From the NCBI GenBank assembly GCA_002479785.1, contig DLPD01000003.1:1-64000 (forward strand): DNA of 64,000 nt. Direction: 5' to 3'. The notes under the pieces were generated by a model. It worked only from the letters and a program-made list of their open reading frames with translations, made no database searches and was not told where the DNA came from. The stretch is from Cytophagaceae bacterium UBA7467. GTDB lineage: Bacteria > Bacteroidota > Bacteroidia > Cytophagales > Spirosomataceae. The position numbers and the translations under genes were made by a program. Shown here in pieces: positions 25,744 to 33,497 of this stretch (position 1 is its first letter; the number at the start of each line of letters is the position of its first letter).

Positions 25744-27361
25744 GACTTAACAGAAAGGCAATTGCCATGACTAATAGGCAGCCTAACACATTTAGCCAAA
25801 GAAAGGCCATCCATTCCACCTTCCAAGCATAAATGACAAAGGCCTCTGCTATCAATGCGGCGATAAACACCTGAGTCCCCGTCGTTTTAGGTAAATAGAA
25901 GGCACATAAGAAGATGCCTAAAATGGTCCCATAAAACCAAGAACCTAGAATATTCACCACTTCTATCAAGCTACCCATATTCACCGCAAAAGTGGCGACG
26001 ACTAAACATAGCACCCCCCATCCCAAGGTAATGAGTTTCGATATCCACCAATAATGTTGGTTTCCACGATTAGGGGCAATAAATCGTTCATAAATATCAA
26101 CCATTGAAGTAGAAGTCAAGGATCCGAAAGCCGAGGCCATCGAACCCATTGATGAAAGTAAAATCATTGCAATCAAGAAGCCCACGATACCGATGGGTAA
26201 TTGGGTAATAATATAATGCAGGAAGATATAATTTGTGTCTTGTGCTTCAGTCTCTGGTTTTGTAGCCTTTAGTAAATCTACTGCTTTTTCCTGCGTGTTC
26301 GCAGCCTGTTTATTTAAGTCATTCAAACGGGAAAAATCTTTCTGTAATAGGGCTGATTTCTTTGCTTCGAATATCGCCTCTTTTTCCTGATCGATGGCCT
26401 GATGTCCCGGCAGGCTCGTCCAAACCTCCTCCGTATTCTTATTGAAAAACGTAGGCGGAGCATTGAATTGGTAATAGGTGAAGACTAAAATTCCTACTAG
26501 CAAGATGAAGAACTGCATCGGAATCTTTAAGAAACCGTTCATTAAAAGGCCTTTTTTTATCTCGCCGGCAGAGACTCCAGAAAGGTAGCGTCCTACTTGA
26601 CTTTGGTCTGTACCGAAATAAGATAACTGTAAAAAGAAGCCACCAATGATTCCAGACCAAATATTATAGCGGTTATTTAAATCAAATTTCCAATCGATTA
26701 GGTTTACCTTACCCATCTTACCGGCGATTTGCAGGGATTCTTTTACCCCAATACCGTTCGGTAGCTCAGAAACCACATAAAAACCTACGAAAACCATTCC
26801 CACTAAAACGACCGCCATTTGCCACATTTGGGTGTAGGAAATGGCTTTAGATCCGCCTAGCATACAATAGGTGGTCACGATGGCCGCGGTCACGGCGTTT
26901 GTCCATGTTAAATCCCAGCCTAATAAGGTAGAAAGAATGATGGAGGGAGCTGCGATCGTTACACCTGTTGACAATGCACGCGGAATTAAGAAGAGGAGGG
27001 AAGTGAGAACCCGGGTTTTGGCATCAAAACGATTCTCTAAAAATTCGTAGGCCGTGTATACTTTTAGCGAAAAATAATGCGGAATAAAGGTCACCGACAG
27101 GATAATCATGGCGATGGGCAAACCTAAATAGAACTGCACAAAACGCATGCCGTCGTGGTAAGCCTGGCCTGGAACAGACAAAAAGGTGATTGCAGAGGCC
27201 TGCGTAGCCATCACTGAAAGTAAAATGTGGTACCAGGGTAGTTCCCGATCCGCTAACAAAAAACCCTGCAAAGAATGCTTAGTCTGATTCCCTTTCCAGC
27301 TGCCATAGGCTACAATTCCACCAATCGTCGCCAATAAAACAATCCAATCGAGTGCTTGCAT
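25700..27361 (-). CDS. Sodium:solute symporter (SSS family)
   Basis: 553 residues with about 13 membrane helices. SSS features include the opening MQALDWIVLLATIGGIVAYG, RELPWYHILLSVMATQASAITFLSVPGQAY, GGSKAISYTQMWQM and FFLQLSYFGTDQSQVGRYLSG. A hydrophilic insert (about residues 295-375) with a charged, helical character separates helices. Substrate unknown; related Bacteroidota proteins carry sugars, sialic acid or similar. A 29-codon membrane peptide gene ends 2 bases before its ATG. The C-terminal 14 codons overlap the cyclophilin gene on the other strand. Confidence 0.88.
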   Translation of the reverse strand: MQALDWIVLLATIGGIVAYGSWKGNQTKHSLQGFLLADRELPWYHILLSVMATQASAITFLSVPGQAYHDGMRFVQFYLGLPIAMIILSVTFIPHYFSLKVYTAYEFLENRFDAKTRVLTSLLFLIPRALSTGVTIAAPSIILSTLLGWDLTWTNAVTAAIVTTYCMLGGSKAISYTQMWQMAVVLVGMVFVGFYVVSELPNGIGVKESLQIAGKMGKVNLIDWKFDLNNRYNIWSGIIGGFFLQLSYFGTDQSQVGRYLSGVSAGEIKKGLLMNGFLKIPMQFFILLVGILVFTYYQFNAPPTFFNKNTEEVWTSLPGHQAIDQEKEAIFEAKKSALLQKDFSRLNDLNKQAANTQEKAVDLLKATKPETEAQDTNYIFLHYIITQLPIGIVGFLIAMILLSSMGSMASAFGSLTSTSMVDIYERFIAPNRGNQHYWWISKLITLGWGVLCLVVATFAVNMGSLIEVVNILGSWFYGTILGIFLCAFYLPKTTGTQVFIAALIAEAFVIYAWKVEWMAFLWLNVLGCLLVMAIAFLLSLISSPKQTSKTSPE

Positions 27362-27363
27362 AG

Positions 27364-27453
27364 CTACTTAAAGGTTTCGGTTAGGTAGATGAATACCACA
27401 ATGATTCCGATTAGGAATGCCATTAGCGCCACATACCAACGACTGAATTTCAT
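27364..27453 (-). CDS. 29-residue single-span membrane peptide preceding the symporter
   Basis: ATG at 27453, stop TAG at 27366-27364, 2 bases before the symporter ATG. The peptide starts MKFSRWYVALMAF and consists of a short basic N terminus, one hydrophobic helix of about 19 residues (ALMAFLIGIIVVFIYL) and a polar TETFK tail. A -7 box on the same strand (27472-27479) lies 18 bases upstream. It could be a small symporter-associated subunit or a coupling leader peptide. No family is recognised. Confidence 0.6.
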   Translation of the reverse strand: MKFSRWYVALMAFLIGIIVVFIYLTETFK

Positions 27454-27471
27454 AGGAGGTTTATTTTTACC

Positions 27472-27479
27472 CAAAGTTA
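27472..27479 (-). promoter_or_regulatory. -7 box of the symporter unit
   Basis: On the minus strand this reads TAACTTTG, matching TAnnTTTG, 18 bases before the small ORF's ATG (27453). The -33 region is only AT-rich. Confidence 0.5.
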
Positions 27480-27503
27480 ATCCAATATTTATATTTAAAA
27501 GCT

Positions 27504-27534
27504 TTTGAATTTTTAAAATTGCTGACTACCTTTG
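27504..27534 (+). promoter_or_regulatory. Promoter of tRNA-Leu
   Basis: TTTG (27504-27507), a 19-base spacer, then TACCTTTG (27527-27534): a full match to the Bacteroidota -33/-7 consensus, 13 bases before the mature tRNA 5' end. Confidence 0.88.
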
Positions 27535-27547
27535 CACTCCAAATTAC

Positions 27548-27632
27548 GCGGGTGTGGTGGAATTGGTAGACATACCAGACTTAGGATCTGGCGCCGCGAG
27601 GCATGGGGGTTCGAGTCCCTTCACCCGTACCA
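27548..27632 (+). tRNA. tRNA-Leu (anticodon UAG)
   Basis: 85 bases including an encoded CCA (27630-27632). Acceptor stem gcgggtg (27548-27554) pairs with cacccgt (27622-27628), with a G-U first pair. The anticodon stem ccaga/tctgg encloses the loop cttagga, giving anticodon UAG. A long variable arm (class II tRNA) and a normal T arm (ggggttcgagtccc) confirm leucine. It is followed by its own terminator. Confidence 0.97.
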
Positions 27633-27640
27633 ATGGCAAG

Positions 27641-27672
27641 CCCTCAACACCAAAAAGGTTTTGAGGGTTTTA
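27641..27672 (+). terminator. Terminator after tRNA-Leu
   Basis: Stem 27641-27651 (ccctcaacacc) with 27657-27667 (ggttttgaggg), one mismatch, followed by a T-rich tail. It ends about 30 bases before the tig ATG. Confidence 0.75.
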
Positions 27673-27701
27673 TTTTAAAGGCTAATTATAACGAACAACA
27701 A

Positions 27702-29042
27702 ATGAACATTTCACTTAACAAGGCAGGAGATTTAGAAGGTCGATTGACCGTGGCAGTTTCACCAGCAGACTATGCGGAAAAAGTAGAGGCTAAATTGAAG
27801 GATTATCGCAAAAAGGCATCTATTAAAGGATTCCGCCCAGGAATGGTTCCTGCTGCCCTTGTGAAGAAATTATATGGTCAATCTGCGCTAGTAGATGAAA
27901 TTAACCATTTGTTAGGTCACGCTGTTTCTGATTATATCAAAGAAAACAAGTTGAATCTAGTAGGTGAGCCTTTGCCAGCTGTGGAAGAGGCAGATGCAAT
28001 CGACTGGGAAAAAGATACAGAATTCACCTTCCACTATGACCTAGGTTTTCATAGTGATTTTACGGTGGATTTGGCCAAAATCAAAGCCATCAACTCCTAC
28101 GAAATCAAAGCTGACAAGAAAGAAATCGAAGAAACGATTGAAAACTTGAAGAAGCAATTTGGCGATCAAACTCATCCAGAATCAGTAGAAGACCGCGATT
28201 TAGTTTTCGGTACGTTTACGCAAGGTGAATGGGTAGAAAAATCTGCGATTCCAATGCACGCGATCAATGATAAGTCGAAAAAGGTTTTCATCGGTGCCAA
28301 GAAAGACGATACCTTGAAATTTGCGATTGACAAAGTATTCGTAGATGCGAAGGCATTAGCTTTAGCAACAGGAAAGAAAGAAGACGAAGTAGCTGATTTG
28401 AAAGGAGAGGTTTCATTCGTTGTCGAAGATATCACGCGTCAAGTTCCTTCGGAATTAAACGTAGCGTTCTTTGACAAAGTGTTAGGAGCGGGGAAAGCGA
28501 CCGATGAGAAATCATTCCGCGAGCAAGTAGAAACTATCGTTACGGAGAACTACAAGCGTGAAGCTGAATATTTATTGCGTATTGATGCTGAGAAAGCCAT
28601 TTTAGAAGCAGTAAAAATTGATTTACCAGAGAAATTTTTACGCACTTGGTTGATCCGTATCAATGAAGGAAAATTCACGCCAGAGCAAATTGACCAAGAT
28701 TTTGACAATGTGAAGAAAGACATGCGTTGGAATTTGATCAAGAACGAAATCGCTGAGAAATTCGATGTAAAAGTAGAATATCCAGAGGTAGTAGAGAAGG
28801 CTAAAGATATGGTACGTGCGCAGTTTGGCGGTTATTTATCGTCTAACGAGCCAGGTATCGAAGAAATGATTGAGAAAATCGCGATGGGTTACTTGAGCGA
28901 CAAGTCGAAGTCAGACAACTTCATGAACTTATACAACCAAGCGTTTGCAGACAAAGTATCTGCTGCGATCGTAGCGAATGTTCCTCACAAAGTGACGAAA
29001 ATCGACGTAGACAAGTTCAAAGAAATCGCAGCCGCGCTTTAA
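27702..29042 (+). CDS. tig: Trigger factor
   Basis: 446 residues from ATG 27702. The frame is open back into the tRNA, but MNISLNKAGDLEGRLTV is the expected N terminus. The ribosome-binding domain has YRKKASIKGFRPGMVPAALVKKLYG, corresponding to the GFRxGxxP ribosome-docking loop. The central PPIase-like domain is divergent, as in other Bacteroidota, and the C-terminal chaperone domain is helical (FREQVETIVTENYKREAEYLLRIDAEKAIL). It binds nascent chains at the ribosome. It is followed by a terminator and then clpP-clpX, a common neighbourhood. Confidence 0.93.
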   Translation: MNISLNKAGDLEGRLTVAVSPADYAEKVEAKLKDYRKKASIKGFRPGMVPAALVKKLYGQSALVDEINHLLGHAVSDYIKENKLNLVGEPLPAVEEADAIDWEKDTEFTFHYDLGFHSDFTVDLAKIKAINSYEIKADKKEIEETIENLKKQFGDQTHPESVEDRDLVFGTFTQGEWVEKSAIPMHAINDKSKKVFIGAKKDDTLKFAIDKVFVDAKALALATGKKEDEVADLKGEVSFVVEDITRQVPSELNVAFFDKVLGAGKATDEKSFREQVETIVTENYKREAEYLLRIDAEKAILEAVKIDLPEKFLRTWLIRINEGKFTPEQIDQDFDNVKKDMRWNLIKNEIAEKFDVKVEYPEVVEKAKDMVRAQFGGYLSSNEPGIEEMIEKIAMGYLSDKSKSDNFMNLYNQAFADKVSAAIVANVPHKVTKIDVDKFKEIAAAL

Positions 29043-29072
29043 TTTTAATATGGTCCTGCTATTTTTTGGAAG

Positions 29073-29093
29073 CCCCGCAAATTGCGGGGTTTT
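29073..29093 (+). terminator. Terminator after tig
   Basis: ccccgcaa (29073-29080) and ttgcgggg (29082-29089) form a stem, followed by tttt. Confidence 0.82.
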
Positions 29094-29110
29094 CTGTGAA
29101 CAAAGGTTCT

Positions 29111-29118
29111 TATATTTG
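29111..29118 (+). promoter_or_regulatory. -7 box of clpPX
   Basis: TATATTTG fits TAnnTTTG and lies about 60 bases before the clpP ATG. The -33 region is not clear. Confidence 0.5.
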
Positions 29119-29177
29119 TGTTCTAGGTAGTATAAATTCTAAAAAAGTCTAAATTTGATTTTTAAACATTGAAATCT

Positions 29178-29885
29178 ATGTATCCAAAGGAGTTATCATC
29201 AGAAGAGTTTCGTAAGTACGCAGTTCACCACAGAGGTTTGAACGGTCTTGCGGTTGATCAATATATGAATAACATTGGCAGTCGCCCGATGCACCAAATC
29301 GAAGATATGACACAATACATCATTGAGGAACGCCCGATGCGTTTTGCACAAATCGATGTATTCTCTCGTCTTATCATGGACCGTATCATCTTTATGGGTG
29401 TTCCGGTGGATGATTATATGGCGAATATCATTGTGGCACAATTGTTGTTCATGGAGTCTACGGACGCTAAGAAAGACATTGTGATGTACATCAATAGCCC
29501 AGGCGGATCTGTTTACGCAGGTTTAGGTATCTACGATACGATGAATTACATTCGTCCAGAAGTGGCTACGGTTTGTACTTCATTAGCTGCTTCGATGGGA
29601 GCCGTATTATTAGCGGGTGGTGCTGCTGGAAAGCGCTCTGCGCTGGAGCATGCGCGTATCATGATTCACCAGCCATCAGGTGGAGCGCAAGGACAATCAC
29701 GTGATATCGAAATCACGGCGCGCGAAATTGTGAAAATTCGCCAAGAATTATACGAAATCTTAGCCAAACACTCGGGTAAATCATTCGAAGACATCGAGCG
29801 TGATTCAGATCGCGATTATTGGATGAAGGCGGCAGAGGCGAAGGAATATGGTTTAATTGATGAGATTTTAACGAGAACTGTCTAG
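29178..29885 (+). CDS. clpP: ATP-dependent Clp protease proteolytic subunit
   Basis: 235 residues from ATG 29178; a TTG three codons earlier is possible but unnecessary. Catalytic Ser139 (SLAASMGAVLL) and His164 (MIHQPSGGAQG) are in place, and MYINSPGGSVYAGLGIYDTM is the family signature. The N-terminal extension of about 35 residues before the core is typical of Bacteroidota. It forms the tetradecameric protease chamber used by ClpX. Its stop TAG shares one base with the GTG start of clpX. Confidence 0.97.
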   Translation: MYPKELSSEEFRKYAVHHRGLNGLAVDQYMNNIGSRPMHQIEDMTQYIIEERPMRFAQIDVFSRLIMDRIIFMGVPVDDYMANIIVAQLLFMESTDAKKDIVMYINSPGGSVYAGLGIYDTMNYIRPEVATVCTSLAASMGAVLLAGGAAGKRSALEHARIMIHQPSGGAQGQSRDIEITAREIVKIRQELYEILAKHSGKSFEDIERDSDRDYWMKAAEAKEYGLIDEILTRTV

Positions 29886-31129
29886 TGGCTAGTAAAAAAA
29901 CAAGTTGTTCTTTCTGTGGTCGTCCTAAAAACGAGGTAGGTTTATTGCTTTCAGGGATTGAGGGACACATTTGTAATAATTGCTTAACGCAAGGATACGA
30001 GGTGGTGAAAGAGGAGATGGGTGTAGCGGCTGCAGCGAAAGCTGCTACGAAACATTCGTTCGAATTAGTGAAACCGAAAGATCTGAAAGAATACTTGGAT
30101 GGCTATATCATTGGTCAAGAAGAGGCTAAAAAGCATTTGTCGGTGGCGGTTTATAATCACTACAAGCGTTTGATGCAGGCTCCATCTACTGATGACGTAA
30201 AGATTGAAAAATCGAATATCTTGATGGTGGGGGAGACCGGTACAGGAAAAACGTATTTGGCGCGCACCTTAGCTCAGAAATTACAAGTTCCTTTCTGTAT
30301 CGCGGATGCGACCGTCATTACGGAGGCAGGTTATGTGGGAGAGGACGTAGAAACTATTTTAACACGTCTATTGCAAGCCGCTAATTATGACGTAGAGAAG
30401 GCCGAGTGTGGTATCGTTTTCATCGATGAAATTGATAAAATTGCGCGTAAATCTGATAATCCATCCATCACACGTGATGTGTCTGGAGAAGGGGTTCAAC
30501 AAGCACTTTTAAAATTATTAGAAGGATCCATTGTGAATGTACCGCCGCAAGGGGGACGTAAACATCCGGATCAAAAAATGATCGCTGTTAACACCGAGAA
30601 CATCTTGTTCATCTGTGGCGGTGCGTTTGATGGCATTGATCGCCACATTGCAAAGCGATTGAACTCCCGTCCGATTGGTTTCTCTGGCGACGATACCTTT
30701 CACGAATCATTCGAGAAGGACCAGATCATGAAGTATGTAACGGCTCAAGATTTGAAATCATTTGGCTTAATTCCTGAATTATTAGGTCGTCTTCCGGTGG
30801 TAACTTATTTGAATCCATTGGACACAAAAGCCTTGTTATCCATTTTAACGGAGCCTAAAAATGCTTTAGTGAAGCAGTACGAGAAGCTTTTCGAGATGGA
30901 AGGGGTTAAATTAACCTTCCAGCAAGAGGCTCTTGTGTACATGGTAGAACAAGCGATGCAATACAAATTAGGCGCACGAGGTTTACGCTCGATTATGGAG
31001 GCTGTGATGACGGATGCGATGTATGAAATTCCTTCCCGGGCAGACATGAAGACCTTTGAGGTGGATTTGAATTATGCGAAATCGAAGTTCGAAAGAACGG
31101 TATTCCATCAAATGAAAGTGGTCGCTTAA
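29885..31129 (+). CDS. clpX: ATP-dependent Clp protease ATP-binding subunit ClpX
   Basis: 414 residues with a GTG start that overlaps the clpP stop (TAGTG). The N-terminal C4 zinc finger (CSFCGRP ... CNNCL) binds adaptors and substrates. AAA+ motifs follow: Walker A VGETGTGKTYL, Walker B VFIDEIDKI, sensor region GGAFDGIDRHIAKRL and IPELLGRLPVV. ClpX unfolds proteins into ClpP. The overlap guarantees coupled expression of the two partners. Confidence 0.98.
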   Translation: MASKKTSCSFCGRPKNEVGLLLSGIEGHICNNCLTQGYEVVKEEMGVAAAAKAATKHSFELVKPKDLKEYLDGYIIGQEEAKKHLSVAVYNHYKRLMQAPSTDDVKIEKSNILMVGETGTGKTYLARTLAQKLQVPFCIADATVITEAGYVGEDVETILTRLLQAANYDVEKAECGIVFIDEIDKIARKSDNPSITRDVSGEGVQQALLKLLEGSIVNVPPQGGRKHPDQKMIAVNTENILFICGGAFDGIDRHIAKRLNSRPIGFSGDDTFHESFEKDQIMKYVTAQDLKSFGLIPELLGRLPVVTYLNPLDTKALLSILTEPKNALVKQYEKLFEMEGVKLTFQQEALVYMVEQAMQYKLGARGLRSIMEAVMTDAMYEIPSRADMKTFEVDLNYAKSKFERTVFHQMKVVA

Positions 31130-31130
31130 T

Positions 31131-31823
31131 ATGCCAGCTACTCAGCTTGTATTTTTGCACGGTTTTGGGGAAGATGAAAGAGTATGGGAAGACTTTTTGC
31201 CTTATCATACTTTTTCTTTTCCTATTATTTGTCCCGCTTATGCGGAATGGACGGATTGTTCCACGTTAGCTGATTACGCACGTAAAATACTTTCTTCTCT
31301 GCCCCTTGATAGTCATTTTGTTTTAGTCGGTCATTCCATGGGTGGATATATTGCACTAGAAATGGCGTCTTTATTTCCAGAGTGCGTCCTGAAAGTGGTT
31401 ATGTTGCATTCCACATTTTTGGCAGATTCGGAAGAAAAGAAAATCAATCGAGATCGAACAGTAGAATTGCTCCAAAAAAAGGGAACAGGATTTTTTATAG
31501 GTCCATTCTTACCTAATTTATTCGCTACTGTAACAGAGGATCTTTTGGCATCCTTAGCAGAAAGGTACCGGTATTTGCCGGCTTCTGGATTGATTGCTGC
31601 CACTAAAGCCATGCGTGATCGGAAAGATTTTACCTCCTTCGTGCAACAAACAGCCATCCCTTTCCTTTTTATCTTGGGGGAGAAAGACGCTTTGATTTCT
31701 CCCGAGTCGATTACTCGGTTTGTAAAGAAATCGGTTGTAATTTTGCCAAACGTAGGTCACCAAGGGACTTACGAAGCGCCCCAAGCTGTTGCCGAGGCCA
31801 TTAATCAATTTGTGAATGTCTGA
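31131..31823 (+). CDS. Alpha/beta hydrolase
   Basis: 230 residues, no signal peptide. The oxyanion region FLHGFGEDERVWEDF, nucleophile elbow GHSMGGYIALE (Ser), acid LILGEKDALISPE (Asp) and base NVGHQGTYEAP (His) form a complete alpha/beta hydrolase triad. Similar proteins are annotated as carboxylesterases or MenH-like enzymes; no substrate can be assigned. The ATG is 1 base after clpX and its end overlaps cmk by 8 bases, so it is in the same operon. Confidence 0.88.
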   Translation: MPATQLVFLHGFGEDERVWEDFLPYHTFSFPIICPAYAEWTDCSTLADYARKILSSLPLDSHFVLVGHSMGGYIALEMASLFPECVLKVVMLHSTFLADSEEKKINRDRTVELLQKKGTGFFIGPFLPNLFATVTEDLLASLAERYRYLPASGLIAATKAMRDRKDFTSFVQQTAIPFLFILGEKDALISPESITRFVKKSVVILPNVGHQGTYEAPQAVAEAINQFVNV

Positions 31824-32502
31824 TATTATTATTGCCTTAGATGGCTTCTCTTCTTGTGGAAAAAGTACGACGGCACGCCACGTGGCTGCTTCCTTGCATT
31901 ATGCTTTCTTAGACACAGGAGCGATGTATCGCGCGGTAGCGCTTTATTTTCATCGCCATCAAATAGATTTAGCTGATTTACAAGCAGTAAAAGAGGCCTT
32001 GAAACACGTAGAGATAACTTTTCAATTTAATCCTTCGAAACAGGCATCCGATACAATTTTGAACGGGGAGAATGTGGAAGTAGAGATTCGCAAAATGTAC
32101 ATATCTGATTTAGTGAGCCAAGTGGCGGCCATACCAGAGGTACGACATGCCATGGTGGCTCAACAACAGCGAATGGGAGAGAAGAAAGGAATTGTCATGG
32201 ATGGTCGTGACATAGGAACGGTTGTTTTTCCTCAAGCTGAATTGAAGATATTTATGACGGCTGAGCCCCATATTAGAGCGCAGCGCCGCAAATTAGAGCT
32301 TTTGCAAAAAGGAGAAGATTTACCTATTGAAGAAATCATAGAAAACTTGCGCAAAAGAGATGAGATCGATTCGAATCGTTCAGAGGGACCATTGAAGCGA
32401 GCGGCAGATGCGATTGATCTAGATACATCCTACAGAACAATGGATGAGCAAGTGGAGTTTGTGTTAGATCACGTTCGTCGCGTGCAAGGTGAAAAACGAT
32501 AA
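31816..32502 (+). CDS. cmk: Cytidylate kinase
   Basis: 228 residues. P-loop GFSSCGKST (10-18), then YAFLDTGAMYRAVALYF (the CMP-binding signature), VMDGRDIGTVVFPQAELKIFMTA and RAQRRKLELLQKG with the conserved lid arginines, and DEIDSNRSEGPLKRAADA. It phosphorylates CMP and dCMP. It overlaps the hydrolase upstream by 8 bases and the oxidoreductase downstream by 14 bases. Confidence 0.96.
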   Translation: MSDIIIALDGFSSCGKSTTARHVAASLHYAFLDTGAMYRAVALYFHRHQIDLADLQAVKEALKHVEITFQFNPSKQASDTILNGENVEVEIRKMYISDLVSQVAAIPEVRHAMVAQQQRMGEKKGIVMDGRDIGTVVFPQAELKIFMTAEPHIRAQRRKLELLQKGEDLPIEEIIENLRKRDEIDSNRSEGPLKRAADAIDLDTSYRTMDEQVEFVLDHVRRVQGEKR

Positions 32503-33463
32503 ATCCTTTATCATTGTAGGCCAGGGTTTAGCTGGCACTATTTTAGCACACCATTTTCTGGAGGCAGAAATCCCTTTTGAAATGTGGGATTCCCCTGCCA
32601 CCCATTTTAATTCCTCTCAGGCGGCCGGTGGAATTTTCAACCCGGTGACGGGTCGGAAATTAGAACAAACTTGGTTAGCTGACGAATTATTTCCTTATCT
32701 ATTTGATTTTTACCCTCGTTTAGAGTCTTTACTTGGTACTCGGTTTTTCTTTCCGATGCCCCTTTTTCGACCATTTGCTAATGTAGAAATGAAGTCCTGG
32801 TTGCTAGAAAGGAAAGCACAAATTCACCATGACTTCTTGCGTTGGGAAGAAGATGGCGTTTGGGTAGAGCAGGCTGGCTGGGTGGATGTTGCAACGCTTT
32901 TGCGCATTTCTCGCGACTATTTTGCTGCTAAAGGCTTGCTTAAAGAGGCTCCATACACGGGAAGTCAGGCGATCTTTTGTGAGGGATTTCACGGGCAGCA
33001 AAATCCACTTTGGTCGCGTTTACCCTTCTTGCCTGCTAAAGGGGAATTGATGGAAATTTGTTCAGATGAGCCTTCAGAAGAGTATATTTTGAATAAGAAT
33101 GGATTCATAGTGCCGCTGGGGTCTCAGCATTTTAAAGTAGGGGCAACCTATGCTTGGAAAGAGTTTACGAATGAGACAACTCCCGAGGCATTGGAGGAAT
33201 TGACAAAGAAATTAGCCTTAATGGGTGTGGAGAATTTTGCATTGATTCAGCAAAAAACGGGTATTAGACCCGCCACTCAGGATAGAAGACCTTTTGTGGG
33301 ATTTCATTCGCAGGAGAAAGCAGGTATTTTCAATGGATTTGGTTCCAAAGGGGTTTCTTTATGCCCTTATTTTGCCAAACAATGGACGAACGAAATCCTC
33401 GGAAAAACGATTGTGCATCCGGAAGCATCAATTCGTCGATTTTATCATTTATTTTCCGTTTAA
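32489..33463 (+). CDS. FAD-dependent oxidoreductase (DAO family)
   Basis: 324 residues, GTG start overlapping cmk by 14 bases. The N-terminal dinucleotide motif FIIVGQGLAGTILAHHF and later SSQAAGGIFNPVTGR match FAD-dependent amine/glycine-oxidase-like proteins. The C-terminal part has GIRPATQDRRPFVGFH and GIFNGFGSKGVSLCPYFA, the second FAD-contact region of the DAO fold. Cytoplasmic, substrate unknown; homologues resemble the FAD domain of MnmC or small DAO proteins. Confidence 0.82.
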   Translation: MKNDKSFIIVGQGLAGTILAHHFLEAEIPFEMWDSPATHFNSSQAAGGIFNPVTGRKLEQTWLADELFPYLFDFYPRLESLLGTRFFFPMPLFRPFANVEMKSWLLERKAQIHHDFLRWEEDGVWVEQAGWVDVATLLRISRDYFAAKGLLKEAPYTGSQAIFCEGFHGQQNPLWSRLPFLPAKGELMEICSDEPSEEYILNKNGFIVPLGSQHFKVGATYAWKEFTNETTPEALEELTKKLALMGVENFALIQQKTGIRPATQDRRPFVGFHSQEKAGIFNGFGSKGVSLCPYFAKQWTNEILGKTIVHPEASIRRFYHLFSV

Positions 33464-33497
33464 ATCTGTAAATTTGGTTTTAAAGTCTATTGACCTA

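Noticed and set aside
27548..27632. tRNA-Leu as an integration site
   Set aside because: No integrase, no direct repeat of the tRNA 3' end and only housekeeping genes alongside.
27603..27701. N-terminal extension of the trigger factor frame starting inside tRNA-Leu
   Set aside because: It overlaps the tRNA and its terminator; the conserved protein begins at ATG 27702.
33294..33497. 68-codon N-terminal extension of the TolB/barrel protein
   Set aside because: It overlaps the FAD oxidoreductase gene in another frame; the signal peptide begins at 33498.
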